DNA of 64,000 nucleotides, from contig UWYS01000001.1 in NCBI GenBank assembly GCA_900291925.1, positions 1,240,001 to 1,304,000 on the forward strand. Direction: 5' to 3'. The stretch is from Thecaphora thlaspeos (Eukaryota > Basidiomycota > Ustilaginomycetes > Urocystidales > Glomosporiaceae). Position numbers and translations under genes: made by a program. This document shows positions 1 to 9,844 of the stretch, in pieces. The notes below the pieces were generated by a model. That model was not told the DNA's origin and did no database searches. It saw only the letters and a program-made list of their open reading frames with translations. Position 1 is the stretch's first letter; the number at the start of each line of letters is the position of its first letter.

Positions 1-1015
1 CCGTCAGGACGTAGGTCATGGCATTCTTGGCGAGCGCTACGTCCGAAGTGAGTGAGGGTTAACGTGGCTGGTCTTGATTCTCAAGGAAGTTGGACATGGC
101 GAGCGGATCGACGTACATCGATCGGAGCGTGTTGATCATGTTTCTGAGCTCGCCGAAACCCTTGTTGGTCCCCTGAAAGGCACGCTGGAGAGGGTAGTAG
201 ATGGGATAGTTGAGCAGACCGTCCATCGATGCGCCCTGGTACGGCTTGACTTAGGCAGGATCGCCAGAAAGTACCTCGCCGACATTGTAGACGCCGCTGG
301 CGGGCTTGAAGTTTGGCCAGAAGGTCTTGGAGACGTGCTTGACCGTATCGACCCTTAGGCCGTCGATGTTGTAGTTGCGCACGAGGCCAGAGAACCAGCT
401 GTTGAGTTCGCTCGCCACCTGCGAGTTTTCCGTGTTGACGTCCGGCAGACCGTCGTTCGGCCCGCTAGCGAGCCAGCATTGCTCGACGTTGTTCTGGTCG
501 TTGTAGTTTGTAGTGGTGCAGAAGTTGTGGAAGAAGCGCTTCTGGTTCCACGGTCAGTAGATGTTGTAGTAGTTGTCATCGTTTACGTTTCCCTTTGCCT
601 GCGGTCCCGTGTGGTTGGGAGCTACGTCGACCATCAGGTACATGCCTCTTGCGTGGAGCGCCGCCGAGAGCGCCTTGAGGTCGTCGGCCGTGCCAAAGTG
701 CGGGTTGATGCTGTAAAGATCCTGCGCCCAGTAGCCGTGGAACGACTGTCCCTTGACGTTCTTGACGACGGGAGAGATTCAGATGGCGTCGAAGCCGAGT
801 CCCTGGATGTAGTCGAGCTTGCTAATGATACCCCGGAACGTACCGCCGCGGTAGTCGCGCGAACCGTTGGGACAGTTGCCCGGCGTCCCCGCTACTGCGA
901 AGCGATCCGTGATCAGTTGGTAGATGGTGCGCGTCTTCCAGTCGTTTGTCGAAGCCGCAAGGGCGCTCCCGACGAGCGAGAGCGAGAGTAGTAGCGAGGG
1001 AACGGTCAGCTTCAT
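1..1015 (-). pseudogene. Secreted alpha-amylase (GH13) pseudogene, 3' end beyond window
   Basis: Reading leftward from the ATG at 1013-1015 there is a signal peptide (MKLTVPSLLLSLSLVGSALA) and then Taka-amylase-type sequence: IYQLITDRF, the region-I-like DVAPNHTG, the nucleophile motif GLRVDTVKH and the acid/base region GEVLSGDPA. One frame is kept throughout but is cut by four stops: TGA at 779-781 (where the family has the Trp of AIWISP), TGA at 554-556, TAA at 251-253 (the Tyr of GDPAY) and TAA at 59-61. The last catalytic block reads NQDQPR where NHDNPR is expected, and a conserved Cys before GGTF is Arg. The even spacing in a single frame rules out introns as the cause. An active family member would hydrolyse starch outside the cell; this copy cannot encode a full enzyme. 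The gene continues past the left edge. Confidence 0.88.
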
Positions 1016-1128
1016 GGCGAAGAGTCAAGGTGAAAGGAGCAGAGGAGGGCAAGTGGGGAATGAAGGGGGGAGGAACCGGAGTCGTCATGACGAGGGATGG
1101 TGGATGCACAGGCGTAAGAGAGGCCTCC

Positions 1129-1134
1129 TTTATA
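1129..1134 (-). promoter_or_regulatory. TATA box of the amylase pseudogene
   Basis: TATAAA on the minus strand, about 115 bases upstream of the amylase ATG. The promoter motif survives although the coding region is broken. Confidence 0.5.
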
Positions 1135-1139
1135 CATGC

Positions 1140-2379
1140 CCAGCGACGTCACAGACGATATCGTCTAGCCACGTACAGCTAGGACGCAGAGCTATGGACG
1201 CACTTGCCACTGCACGACCGCCACCGACAAGGACGTCTTCCAAGCAACTTGGGCCACCGGTAGGCACATACGAACCCGCTTGACGCCGCCGCCGTCGCCA
1301 CCGCCACGCTTGTAGCCGAGACCAACACCGGCGTGCCTGCGACCCCGCCGATGCGGGGCTAAGTTACAGCAGAGTATGGCTTTACGGAGTGTATGTAAGT
1401 ACTCGCTAGAACTGTGCGGGCCCCAGATGCTGGCAAAAAGCTGAGCTTGCACGTACGAACCGCTCCACTGGCTCGGTCGACGATGCTCCGTCCTAGACCT
1501 TCTTGAGCCTGGCGAGCTTGTCCGCATCTTGGCACGACCAAGCGCGCCTCAGAGTTCGTCCGACATGGTTTGGATAGAGGGGGGTTTCCCCTTTTGTTTT
1601 GCCGTATGAGATTGCTTGCCGTTTTGCTCTTGAGGTCAGGACGGCAGTCGTGCGGGGTGGGACAAGGGGAGGGACACCGCCGGTGGGCGGGCGATGCGGG
1701 GTCGCAAGGGCTGCGGAGACAAAGGCCTAGCTTGACCCTCAGCCCGTCGTGGGACGGTGTTGACAGCTCGCCAATCGACAGAGTCTACGCAGGTTTGTAT
1801 GTAGAGTGATGTGGTTGTCGCTTTCGAAAGCCCACCTCCTCTGATCCCCAGATCCCGACCAAGTTTGCCCATCCGGTCGGGACCTGGCAAGGTCAACCTT
1901 GGTTCATCGTCACATATATGGAGACTGAGTGGCGTTCCTTGCGTACGACGATCGCCGCATCCCATGCCCGCCGGGCGGACCCTCTCGCGCTAACGAACCC
2001 TTCGTAAAGCTGGAGGAACGCTCACGGAGCGACGTGTTCCGCCCGCCCGTGAGCGTTTACGGCTGCTCAGTACGGTACAGTACCAGCCTACAGCAACGAG
2101 ATCGAGAAAGTCTTTCCGACGATCCCGGCGACTCGGTCAAACCCCGCAGAATGGTTCGAGGTCGTCTGTGTGAGGTCTTCAACGCTCTTGATGGGCGCAC
2201 CCCAAATGGTAGAGTGCATGTGCCCAAAGTCGCAGGCATGGTGCGGGGTATGGAGAAGCGTCTATATGAAATGTTCTGTTATCTTGCAGTACCGTGGGAC
2301 GATGGTGTAAACGAACGTTATTCTATGCTCTATGGAGCCCAAAGATCCCTCCTTCTGTCTACGTCCTTCATCTTCCGTT
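1140..2379. other. Intergenic, no gene seen
   Basis: This stretch lies between the amylase promoter and the 3' end of the GH16 gene. The open frames here are short, conflict with one another and show no family motif. I see no RNA gene or repeat. Confidence 0.5.
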
Positions 2380-3749
2380 CTATAGCATCAACGGCAGTCC
2401 GGCAACCAGGCTCATGGCTGCCGCAACGACGCCCACCGCCATCGAGGACGAGAGGCCGACGGCCGAACTCGCCACCGATGTAGACGAGCTGCTGCGGGCG
2501 CTCTTGGCCGTCTGGGCAGAGTTGGCAGCGTTGGCCTTGCCGCCGCCGTTGGTAAAGAGGCGGAGCGAGTCGACACCCCAGTACGTCTCCTTGTACTGCG
2601 GGTCATTGAAGGAAAGGTAAGCAAGGAATGGAGGAGGTCAGAAACAGCGTGACACGATGAGGGATAGACGATGGGAAGGGGGAGACGCACCGAGCTGCCG
2701 TTGTAGGCCACCTGCGCACTGCAGGCTGGGTAGGTTGCGGCGCAGCCGCTCTGGTCGTACTGTGCCGTGGCGAACGGGAAAAGGGCAAGGATTGCTCGGT
2801 GAATCGGTGGGTTTCTTCAGCATCAAAGGCCTTGCCAGCGATCCTCCGCGGCTTGGCGTCCGTGGTGAGCTGCCCGACTTGTCGTCACTCACAGTGTTTG
2901 CCGCCCAGTCGCCGCAGAGGGTGATGTCAAAAATGATCTTGTGCATGCCAAAGTCGCTGTAGCAGCTGCTGATGGGTAGATGGGCGTATGGTTCGCCCCA
3001 CGTGCTGGTGTCGATGCTGCTGCTTCCGCTCCTGAGGTTGGTCGGAAGGGCGCTCGAGTTCAAGGAGGGGAAGTACCACAACTTGACGCCCTGCCCCTCG
3101 GTGCCAAAGGACCGCTCCATCGCAAAGACGCCTCCGCCGGCCCTGTTGAGCGCGGAGCCCCAGGTGGCGGCGGGGCCGTTGTTCGTCTCTGACCTGCAGC
3201 CCGAGTTGGCCGGGGTGTAGGCGGAGCAATTCGTGTAGGTGATATCTCCAAAGGCGTTGGCCGAGGCGGTGTCGATGACGCAGGACGAGCTGGTGTGGGC
3301 CGAGACGAGGGCGGTGGCGTACTCGTCGTTTGCGTTCTCGAGGATGTCAATCTCGCCGCCGACGGGCCAGGCGTCGAGGTCTTCTGTGACCGTCCAGAAG
3401 GCAGGCCAGCTCGAGCAACCGACGGGGACGTGCGACACGTTGAGCACGTAGACGCCGTCGCCGTAGCTCGCCTTGGAATGGAGGCGCACGCTGGGACGTC
3501 CCGAGAGAGCCGTCTCGACCGTCGAGACGGCCATGACAAACGCTCCCGCATCGTCGACGTAGCTCAGGTTGGACGACCTGGCGGCGTCGAGGCTCTGGTA
3601 GGTGACAAGGCCGTTGGTAGGGTCCGTCTCGTTGAACCAGTCAAAGGCATCGAAGAAGTCGGAGCCGGAGATGTCGGCCGTCTTGGTCCAGCGAGGAGCG
3701 TCGAAGAGACGACGCCCGAAAGGGCGAGCGTGTGTGGTAGCGAGGGCAT
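2380..3749 (-). pseudogene. Secreted GPI-type GH16 beta-glucanase, frameshifted in the signal peptide
   Basis: Exons 2893-3749, 2691-2759 and 2380-2595, joined by introns with GTGAGT/CAG and GTGCGT/CAG ends. The body is a GH16 laminarinase-type beta-glucanase: SGSDFFDAFDWF, then the catalytic GGEIDILENAN (E-x-D-x-x-E intact), then CGDWAANT. A Ser-rich tail with a hydrophobic end (SSSMAVGVVAAAMSLVAGLP) fits a GPI-anchor signal. The only ATG downstream of the TATA box (3749) starts a good signal peptide, MPSLPHTLALSGVVSSTLLA, but the catalytic domain (WTKTADISGS) follows in another frame. One missing base near 3685-3690 explains this. Apart from that lesion the gene looks functional, so a base-call error is possible. 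The enzyme would act on beta-1,3(4)-glucans at the cell surface. Confidence 0.82.
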
Positions 3750-3851
3750 GGCGATGTCGATGTCGATGTAGAGTGGTACACGGCAGGTCAGGTAACTGAG
3801 TCGAGTGTCGAACAGGGGGCCAAGGACGGGTTGGGAAGCACTCTTGCCCCT

Positions 3852-3859
3852 TTTATATA
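3852..3859 (-). promoter_or_regulatory. TATA box of the GH16 gene
   Basis: TATATAAA on the minus strand about 100 bases upstream of the GH16 ATG. Confidence 0.5.
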
Positions 3860-4452
3860 CATATGTAGCATCGTCGACGGGGGACGCTGCTCGGCCGTCG
3901 AAGCAAATGGTTCAAACACACGCAAGACACCGACCAACGGACGACCGGCCGTGGCGAATGGGCAGGGCGAGTTGGGCTTTTGCTTTGGCTTGCTGTCGGT
4001 CGGAGTGATAGGGATCGACACAAACTTTCCCGCTGAGCTTCGACGAGCGCGTGCGAGCGAAAGCCACTCTCCAGCGCTGCTGGTGGCGAGCTACATACAC
4101 CGTCCTCAATTGCATTGCCAAGGAGCGTGCCGAGCGGGAGCCGGAGCGTGAGGGCGGAGCGTGAGGGCGGAGCGTGAGGGCGGAGCGTGAGGGCGCGTGG
4201 TGTGCAGTGTGCCTCGGGCTTTGCCGCGCAAGTAGGCTAGGCTTGGAATGGACGGTGGCAGGCATGCTTGCCGCAGCTCGGAGTCATGAGTGAGCCACGC
4301 GCTTCGCCTCTGTTCGCACTGCCGCGTATGCAGCACCATCCCGAGCGGCAGGCTGAAAGGCAACATCCAGACCGACCCGCCATTAAGATTTCACGACATC
4401 AACTCATGATGTATGCCCCACGCTCGGAGCAAACAAAAACGAGCAAAAACAA
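3860..4452. other. Intergenic between GH16 promoter and tRNA-His
   Basis: No gene is recognised here. The only structure is the 13-bp tandem repeat at 4144-4195, listed separately. Confidence 0.45.
4144..4195. repeat. 13-bp tandem repeat, four copies
   Basis: Four exact head-to-tail copies of GAGCGTGAGGGCG. It is a simple minisatellite with no spacer structure and no coding context. Confidence 0.9.
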
Positions 4453-4555
4453 TGCAGTCTGGAGGAATCGAACATCCGTCTAGTCGGAGGGCGGAAATAC
4501 CGCGACATCTCCTTGGAGCCACAACGACTCGTACTAACCACTATACTAAGACTGC
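4453..4555 (-). tRNA. tRNA-His (GTG) with a 31-nt intron
   Basis: On the minus strand the acceptor GCAGTCT (4549-4555) pairs with AGACTGC (4454-4460), with A as discriminator at 4453. The D arm contains TAGTGGTTAG. The anticodon stem AGTCG/CGACT holds the loop TTGTGG + C, giving anticodon GTG. The intron sits after position 37, the usual nuclear tRNA place. The mature length is 72, as expected for a tRNA-His that receives G-1 after transcription. The T stem has one non-canonical T:C pair (GGATG/CCTCC), so slightly reduced function cannot be excluded. Confidence 0.85.
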
Positions 4556-4799
4556 TCAATATTAGCAGACATACATTGTAAGAATATAATTTAATTAGCA
4601 GTCTGTCAGGTTACTGTAACGCCGCGTGCAGGCGTTTGGGAAGTGGAGCGCCAAATTTCGAAGGAAAATGGCAGCGTGGAGGAAGGTGTTGGCTCGACCC
4701 CGCCACCATGCCACGGCCGACTGCGCCACACTGCGCCACACTGCGCTCCATTCACTGCCTATGCCAGGCAGTTCAGATTCGTCGCAGCTGTGTCCAGCC

Positions 4800-7700
4800 A
4801 TGGCAGCCGTGGCCGCCATGGTCCAGGCTCGCCAAACGCCCAACGACAGCGATCCGGACGATGATCCCGCCATCTTCTACCACGCGCTCGACAGCCTCGA
4901 GCTCCCCAAAGAGCAACCACGGTCCACCTGGCACGACGCCACACCGACCTCCGATAATTCGGGCGGACCCAAGGTGGCCTCGTCAGCGCCAGCACCGCGC
5001 CCCATGACCACCGCCTGGTCGATGCCTTCCGCGAGCGCCGTGCCCTCCTCGGCCGACTTTCCCTCGCTTGCCTCAACGTCGACCCAGCCATCGAGCAAGA
5101 AGCGCGCTCAGGCGTCACCCTGGACGCACTACTCCGACTCTCGACGGCCTTTCAATCCTTACCCTTCCCGACGCCAGGAGCTCGTCAGGCGCACCCGCGA
5201 GACCACGCGATCCGAGGGCGTCCATGGCCGCTCGACGCCGCCAAAGAAGCGCCATACCGGCCTCAGCGGCGTCCAGACGCTCGCCGCCCTGCTCGACCAG
5301 CACGCCAGGGAGGCAGAGCAAGAGTACCTCGACGAAGACGATGTCGGGCCCGTCTCGGCGCGAGGCGCGAGCATGGCCTCGCTCACGTTCCGCGACCTCA
5401 CCTCGTCATCCGCAGGCGGTGCGCGCAACAGGCGCTTTGCGCCAGGGTACGGGACCGCCGGCCTTATGGCCTTCGGAGCCGGGTCCTTTGGAGGTGAGCC
5501 GCTCAAGGTGCTCGATCACATGGACGACGAGCTTGGTGCGGCTCACATGGGACCCAGGATCTATGCACGCAACCCAAAGGCGCCGCAGAGGATACGGAGC
5601 GAGGCGGACCGATGGAAGGGCAACGCACGCAAGCTGGACTCGACGGGGACCGCGAGGGATGATTTCATGGCTCCGCCCGCATCGACGGCTGCAAGCGCGC
5701 CTCGAATACAAGAGGATGGCCCCCTCGAGAGCGAGAGGCAGAGGTCAAACGAAACGACGACAAGAGCGCTCTGCCAAAGGCTCGACCGGGTCATGGACGG
5801 CATCACGGACGGCACCGATTTCATTGCATTGCTAAATCTCGCTAACACCAGTCTTGTCCTGCAGGATCTCGAAAAGCTTACATCTTCCGTCGAAAGCGCA
5901 GCCCGCATTGACGATTACGCATGCTCTGTGCTCGCACGCCTGCTCCGCCTGAGGCTCGCGCGGCCGATGCAGAGCTCTCGCACTGAGGACGACAAGAACT
6001 CCGAAAGATTGGCGGACGAGGCCCTCAAGCAGCTCCTTAGTGTGTTCACGGCGTCACCGTTCGGCCTCGAGCTCCTCGGGCGGGCACTCTCCTCCAGTGC
6101 CAGCGCCAGCGCGGGCACGGGCACGCAACGCGATGGCGATCCCCTCTTCGAGACCCTTGTTACCGACCTCGTCGGCGTCTGCGGCAGATGCATCTCGGCC
6201 TCAACCGGCAACGATCCCAGCGCCAGCCCCGACGCGTTCCGAAGGTACCCACTCTTGCTACAGTGCTGCATATTCCTGCGGCTCCTCTTCCAGCACAACA
6301 AGTCCTTGCGGCAGCGCGGAGCCCGATCGCTACCGCTCGAGCTCTTCTACTGCGTCATGGTGGACACGACACCATTCCTTGAAGACTTTGTCGAGCTAGC
6401 CCACCGCCCGAGCCGCGCACAGACGTTGTTCAATGTCTGCCAGTTCCCCTTTCTCCTCAGCCTCGGCGCAAAGGCTCGGATTCTTCAGTTCGAAAACGGC
6501 ATGCGGGCTGGTAAAGCGGTCCGTGATACCTCACGCCGGCAGGCGGTGACCACGTACAGAACCAGCGACGGAAACGCCAGCCTCTCGTCGTCATCTCAAC
6601 GTCTTAGCCTGTCCGTCCATCGAGAGCAGGCGTACACACAGAGCGCGGGTCTGCTGCTTCAGCTGCTCGATGACGACGAGTCAACAGGCGACTTCAACAA
6701 GCCTGTGCGCGTTGAATTCCTCGGCGAAGACGCTGCTGACGGAGGTGGGCCCACCCGCGAATGGTTCGCCACCGTATCCAAGGGCTTTCCTCAAGACCTG
6801 GTGGACGACAAAGGTTGTTTCTCCTCGTCAACTCGAGACGATACGGGAACGGCAGAGTTCCTCGGCGTCTTTCTCGGCCTGGCTGCTTTCCACGGCGTCA
6901 AGGTTTCGTTGCCCTTCGACCTGCCCGCGTTCGTGTTCAAGCTGGTCTACGCGGCCAGCCTTGATGAGTCACTCGACCTGCACGATCTCGCCGAGGTGGA
7001 CGAGCAGATGGTCGCTTCTCTCCGACAGCTCCTTGAGTGGTCCCCGGGCCCACCTGCTGACGACGGCCCCGACCTACCTGCCGCTGACCAGTTCGACTCG
7101 ATCTTCGGTCTGAGCTGGAGCGTTGACGCATCGCGCAGAGACTCTCACGGAGGTGTTTACGTCGAGACGGTCGACCTCGTGCCCGGGGGCCGGCATCGGT
7201 CGCTCCGTCTCGCCGATCGAGAGCAGTACGTCCGACGCCTGGTGCGCTACCACCTCGTCGACACGGTCAAGGCGCAGATCGATGCTTTCCGTCGAGGCTG
7301 GGCCTCTGTGATGCCCGTCGATCAAACGGCAAGCAGCAACACCACGAACGGCATCGGCGCCATGCGCAATGGACGCGAAGCGATCGCTAGAGGCGGCCTT
7401 GCTCTCAGCTTGCTACGTCTCGAAGAGCTGCGATCTATCATTTGCAGCCGGAACAGCAGCCAGCCGTCCGGCCATAGATTCCCCGCTCGAGACGTCGGAG
7501 ACGGCGGGCAGGTCAATCTGGACGTCAAAACGCTGCGCTTACACACCCAACACATCTTCCCGCGCGCAGAAAAGGATATCGCGACGGATCCAATCGAGTC
7601 TACGCAACGACGATCCACGGACGCAGTGGACCACTTGTGGTCAGTCTGGGAAGCGCTGGACTGGTCGGATCAGCGGAGGCTGCTGGCTTTCATCACGGGA

Positions 7701-7955
7701 TCGGAGGACCTGCCCGTTACGGGAGCGAGGGCGCTCGGCCTGCGGATTCACCTGGTTGAGCTCGACGCGATCGTCGGCGTCGCGCAAGACGATGGCGAGG
7801 AGGTAGAGATGGCGGAACGAAGAAAGCGCATGCCGCTGCCGTGGTCTTCGACCTGCACGCTGACGCTGTTTCTGCCCAATTATCCACACAAAGAGACGAT
7901 GGAGATCAAGGTGCGCAAGGCGATAGAGCATTGGCGAGGGTTCGGGCTGAGGTAG
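4800..7955 (+). CDS. HECT-type E3 ubiquitin ligase (Hul4/UBE3A-like)
   Basis: About 1,051 residues without an intron. The N-terminal 500 residues are low-complexity and Arg/Ser-rich with no domain I recognise. The C-terminal half is a HECT domain. It starts around 6680 with VRVEFLGEDAADGGGPTREW, continues through FLGVFLGLAAFHGVKVSLPF, and ends with the catalytic block SSTCTLTLFLPNYPHKETM (Cys near 7855) and KVRKAIEHWRGFG. The enzyme accepts ubiquitin from an E2 on that Cys and passes it to substrate lysines. The start is uncertain: the frame is open from an ATG at 4626, with others at 4668, 4761 and 4800. I chose 4800 because of its GCCATGG context and because the preceding residues look non-coding. 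The closest family by overall plan is Hul4/UBE3A, but the subfamily is an inference. Confidence 0.85.
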   Translation: MAAVAAMVQARQTPNDSDPDDDPAIFYHALDSLELPKEQPRSTWHDATPTSDNSGGPKVASSAPAPRPMTTAWSMPSASAVPSSADFPSLASTSTQPSSKKRAQASPWTHYSDSRRPFNPYPSRRQELVRRTRETTRSEGVHGRSTPPKKRHTGLSGVQTLAALLDQHAREAEQEYLDEDDVGPVSARGASMASLTFRDLTSSSAGGARNRRFAPGYGTAGLMAFGAGSFGGEPLKVLDHMDDELGAAHMGPRIYARNPKAPQRIRSEADRWKGNARKLDSTGTARDDFMAPPASTAASAPRIQEDGPLESERQRSNETTTRALCQRLDRVMDGITDGTDFIALLNLANTSLVLQDLEKLTSSVESAARIDDYACSVLARLLRLRLARPMQSSRTEDDKNSERLADEALKQLLSVFTASPFGLELLGRALSSSASASAGTGTQRDGDPLFETLVTDLVGVCGRCISASTGNDPSASPDAFRRYPLLLQCCIFLRLLFQHNKSLRQRGARSLPLELFYCVMVDTTPFLEDFVELAHRPSRAQTLFNVCQFPFLLSLGAKARILQFENGMRAGKAVRDTSRRQAVTTYRTSDGNASLSSSSQRLSLSVHREQAYTQSAGLLLQLLDDDESTGDFNKPVRVEFLGEDAADGGGPTREWFATVSKGFPQDLVDDKGCFSSSTRDDTGTAEFLGVFLGLAAFHGVKVSLPFDLPAFVFKLVYAASLDESLDLHDLAEVDEQMVASLRQLLEWSPGPPADDGPDLPAADQFDSIFGLSWSVDASRRDSHGGVYVETVDLVPGGRHRSLRLADREQYVRRLVRYHLVDTVKAQIDAFRRGWASVMPVDQTASSNTTNGIGAMRNGREAIARGGLALSLLRLEELRSIICSRNSSQPSGHRFPARDVGDGGQVNLDVKTLRLHTQHIFPRAEKDIATDPIESTQRRSTDAVDHLWSVWEALDWSDQRRLLAFITGSEDLPVTGARALGLRIHLVELDAIVGVAQDDGEEVEMAERRKRMPLPWSSTCTLTLFLPNYPHKETMEIKVRKAIEHWRGFGLR

Positions 7956-8057
7956 CTCGGTGTCGCAGACGACGAGATAGATGGATCGTAGATTAAGCTG
8001 TGTCCATGACAAGCCAGGTGCGACGTAGGAATACAAAAGCAAGGTCTCTTACCGCCA

Positions 8058-9785
8058 TCATCGAGCCACTTCCTTCGCCTCCTTGTCCGACTGACGCTGA
8101 CCCGAGGGACTCTCTTCGGCGTCGTGGTCGATCTGCATCGCCCTCTGGTTGTGCGTGACGTCGTCGTAGAACTTTCTCCTCTGCCTCGCGAGGAGCGGTC
8201 CGTCGAAGAGGACGTCCATATGTTGAAGCGAGATACCCTTTGTCTCTGGCACGAGGAGCCAGACAAAGACAAAGGCGAACGTCGTCCATACGGCAAGGAA
8301 GATGAAGGTATAACTCCTCATCGTCTCGATCATGTAGGGAGCCGAATAGACGATGACAAACTGACTCAACCATTGGTTTGCCGTCGTCACCACCATCGAC
8401 ATCGCCCTGACGGCTAGAGGGAAGACCTCGCTCTGGAAGATCCAGGGTATACCGTTCCAGGAGAAAGATTAGAATGCGCCGAAGAGGTAGACGCATACTT
8501 CACCCTCGTATGCTCCGCCATCGCGTGGAACCGTCGTGGTGAAAGAGTGCGAGACGGTCGAGTAGATGCCGAGGTAGTACATCGAAAAGGCCGCACCGAC
8601 AATGCCGATCAACAGCGGAACATGTCGTCCCACCCGGTCAACGATGAAGAACATGAATAGAATCGTTATCACCATCTTGACCAGGCCAAAGATCCCCGTG
8701 GCTAGCAGAGAGACGCTCGTGCCCGTGAAGCCGATGGACTTGATCAGGGTGTTGCTGAAGTAGTTTAAGGCATTGCTGTTGGTTGGAAGGCCGAGAGTCG
8801 AACGGGGAGGGGACGGTATGGAAGAGGGTCAGATGCTTGTTCAGCGAGGATGATACGCTAACGTCGCGATGCGCGCTCCGCCGCAGCAAGGGGAAGCGGA
8901 GGCTTTACTCACATGCCGGAGAGGTTCTGCAGCCACATCAGAGCGACGCCGAGACCCAGACGGACCCTATTTTCGGGCGCCACGCACTCCCTCATCTTAC
9001 CGGCCAGCGACAGCTTGCCACTTGGTCCGAGCTCGGCGTGAATGTGATCCCTGACCGAGTCGATCTCGTAGGCGAAGTAAGGATGGCTGGGCGGTAAGTT
9101 CCTCAGCCTGGCCAGGACGTCTCTTGCCTTTGCCTCTTTGCCTGCCTTGATGAGCCACCTTGGCGACTCCTACTGGAACGTCATGGCGATGATGAGCAGT
9201 CCGGCGGGGATGAGCTGAACGGCAAAGGGGATCTGCCACTGCTTGTTGGATCCGTCGTCGGGGACATTTTGCTCGACGCCGTAGTCTGTCCAGAAGCCGA
9301 TGACGAGCGCTGCCTGGAGACAACATTCGAAGATGCCCACCAATCGACCCCTCGTGGCTGGCGTGCTGCATTCGCTGATGTAGTTGGGCGTCACCAGTGA
9401 GCTCGACCCTACCCCCAAACCCGTCAGGACTCGACCGGCGTACATCATCCCCAGATTCCCATCCGAGACCGTCTGCAGGATCGCGCCGACGATGAACAAT
9501 AAGCCCGCCAGCATCAGCGCCGGTTTGTGACCAAACGTCTCCGTGATGGGGTAGACGAGGATCGCGCCAAAGAAGCAGCGCGCCTGAAAAAGCGACTCGC
9601 CCCCCCCCCCAAGTCGGGCCGCGCTCCGATCTCATATCGGCCGGCCGCTCGCTCTCGCCATCGGAGTTGGCGAGCCGATGGCCGACGCAAGGATGCACGA
9701 CCCTTTGCTCATCCATTGCTCGCTGTCGCGGCGTCTATGACGAGCCCACTAACGCTAAGCCGACCGCAGTCGTAGCCATCTTGCC
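8058..9785 (-). pseudogene. MFS sugar/quinate-type transporter pseudogene
   Basis: The minus strand reads a sugar-porter MFS protein in two main exons, 8913-about 9785 and 8058-8775, joined by a GTGAGT/CAG intron (8776-8912) that restores QNLSGINALNYF. Family landmarks include GAILVYPITETFGHKPALM, GRVLTGLGVGSSSLVTPNYISE, ESPRWL and the C-terminal VPETKGISLQHMD. Lesions are TAG at 9170-9172, just before ESPRWL, and TAA at 8469-8471, where a Tyr of the FxYSFSWN block belongs. The first transmembrane part near 9600-9780 is also scrambled: a run of 11 C lies at 9600-9610, and only a GYDCG-like trace remains upstream. No start codon can be assigned. The nearest family is the fungal hexose/quinate permeases; the substrate is unknown. 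Confidence 0.85.
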
Positions 9786-9844
9786 ATCGAGATGCTGCAC
9801 TACCTGTATGTAGAGCGATCCGTCCGATGCCACCGCCCTTGTCG

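Noticed and set aside
1..1015. The four stops in the amylase as recoding (readthrough, selenocysteine or a changed genetic code)
   Set aside because: Three different family residues are hit, both TGA and TAA occur, and intact genes in the same window use TAA, TAG and TGA as terminators. Other catalytic residues are damaged too. Decay is the simpler reading.
4144..4195. 13-bp repeat as a CRISPR-like or regulatory array
   Set aside because: Units are contiguous without spacers in a eukaryotic genome. It is an ordinary minisatellite.
5068..5835. 255-codon frame overlapping the HECT gene
   Set aside because: Same-strand shadow in another frame, Arg/Ser-rich through GC bias, inside the intact HECT coding sequence.
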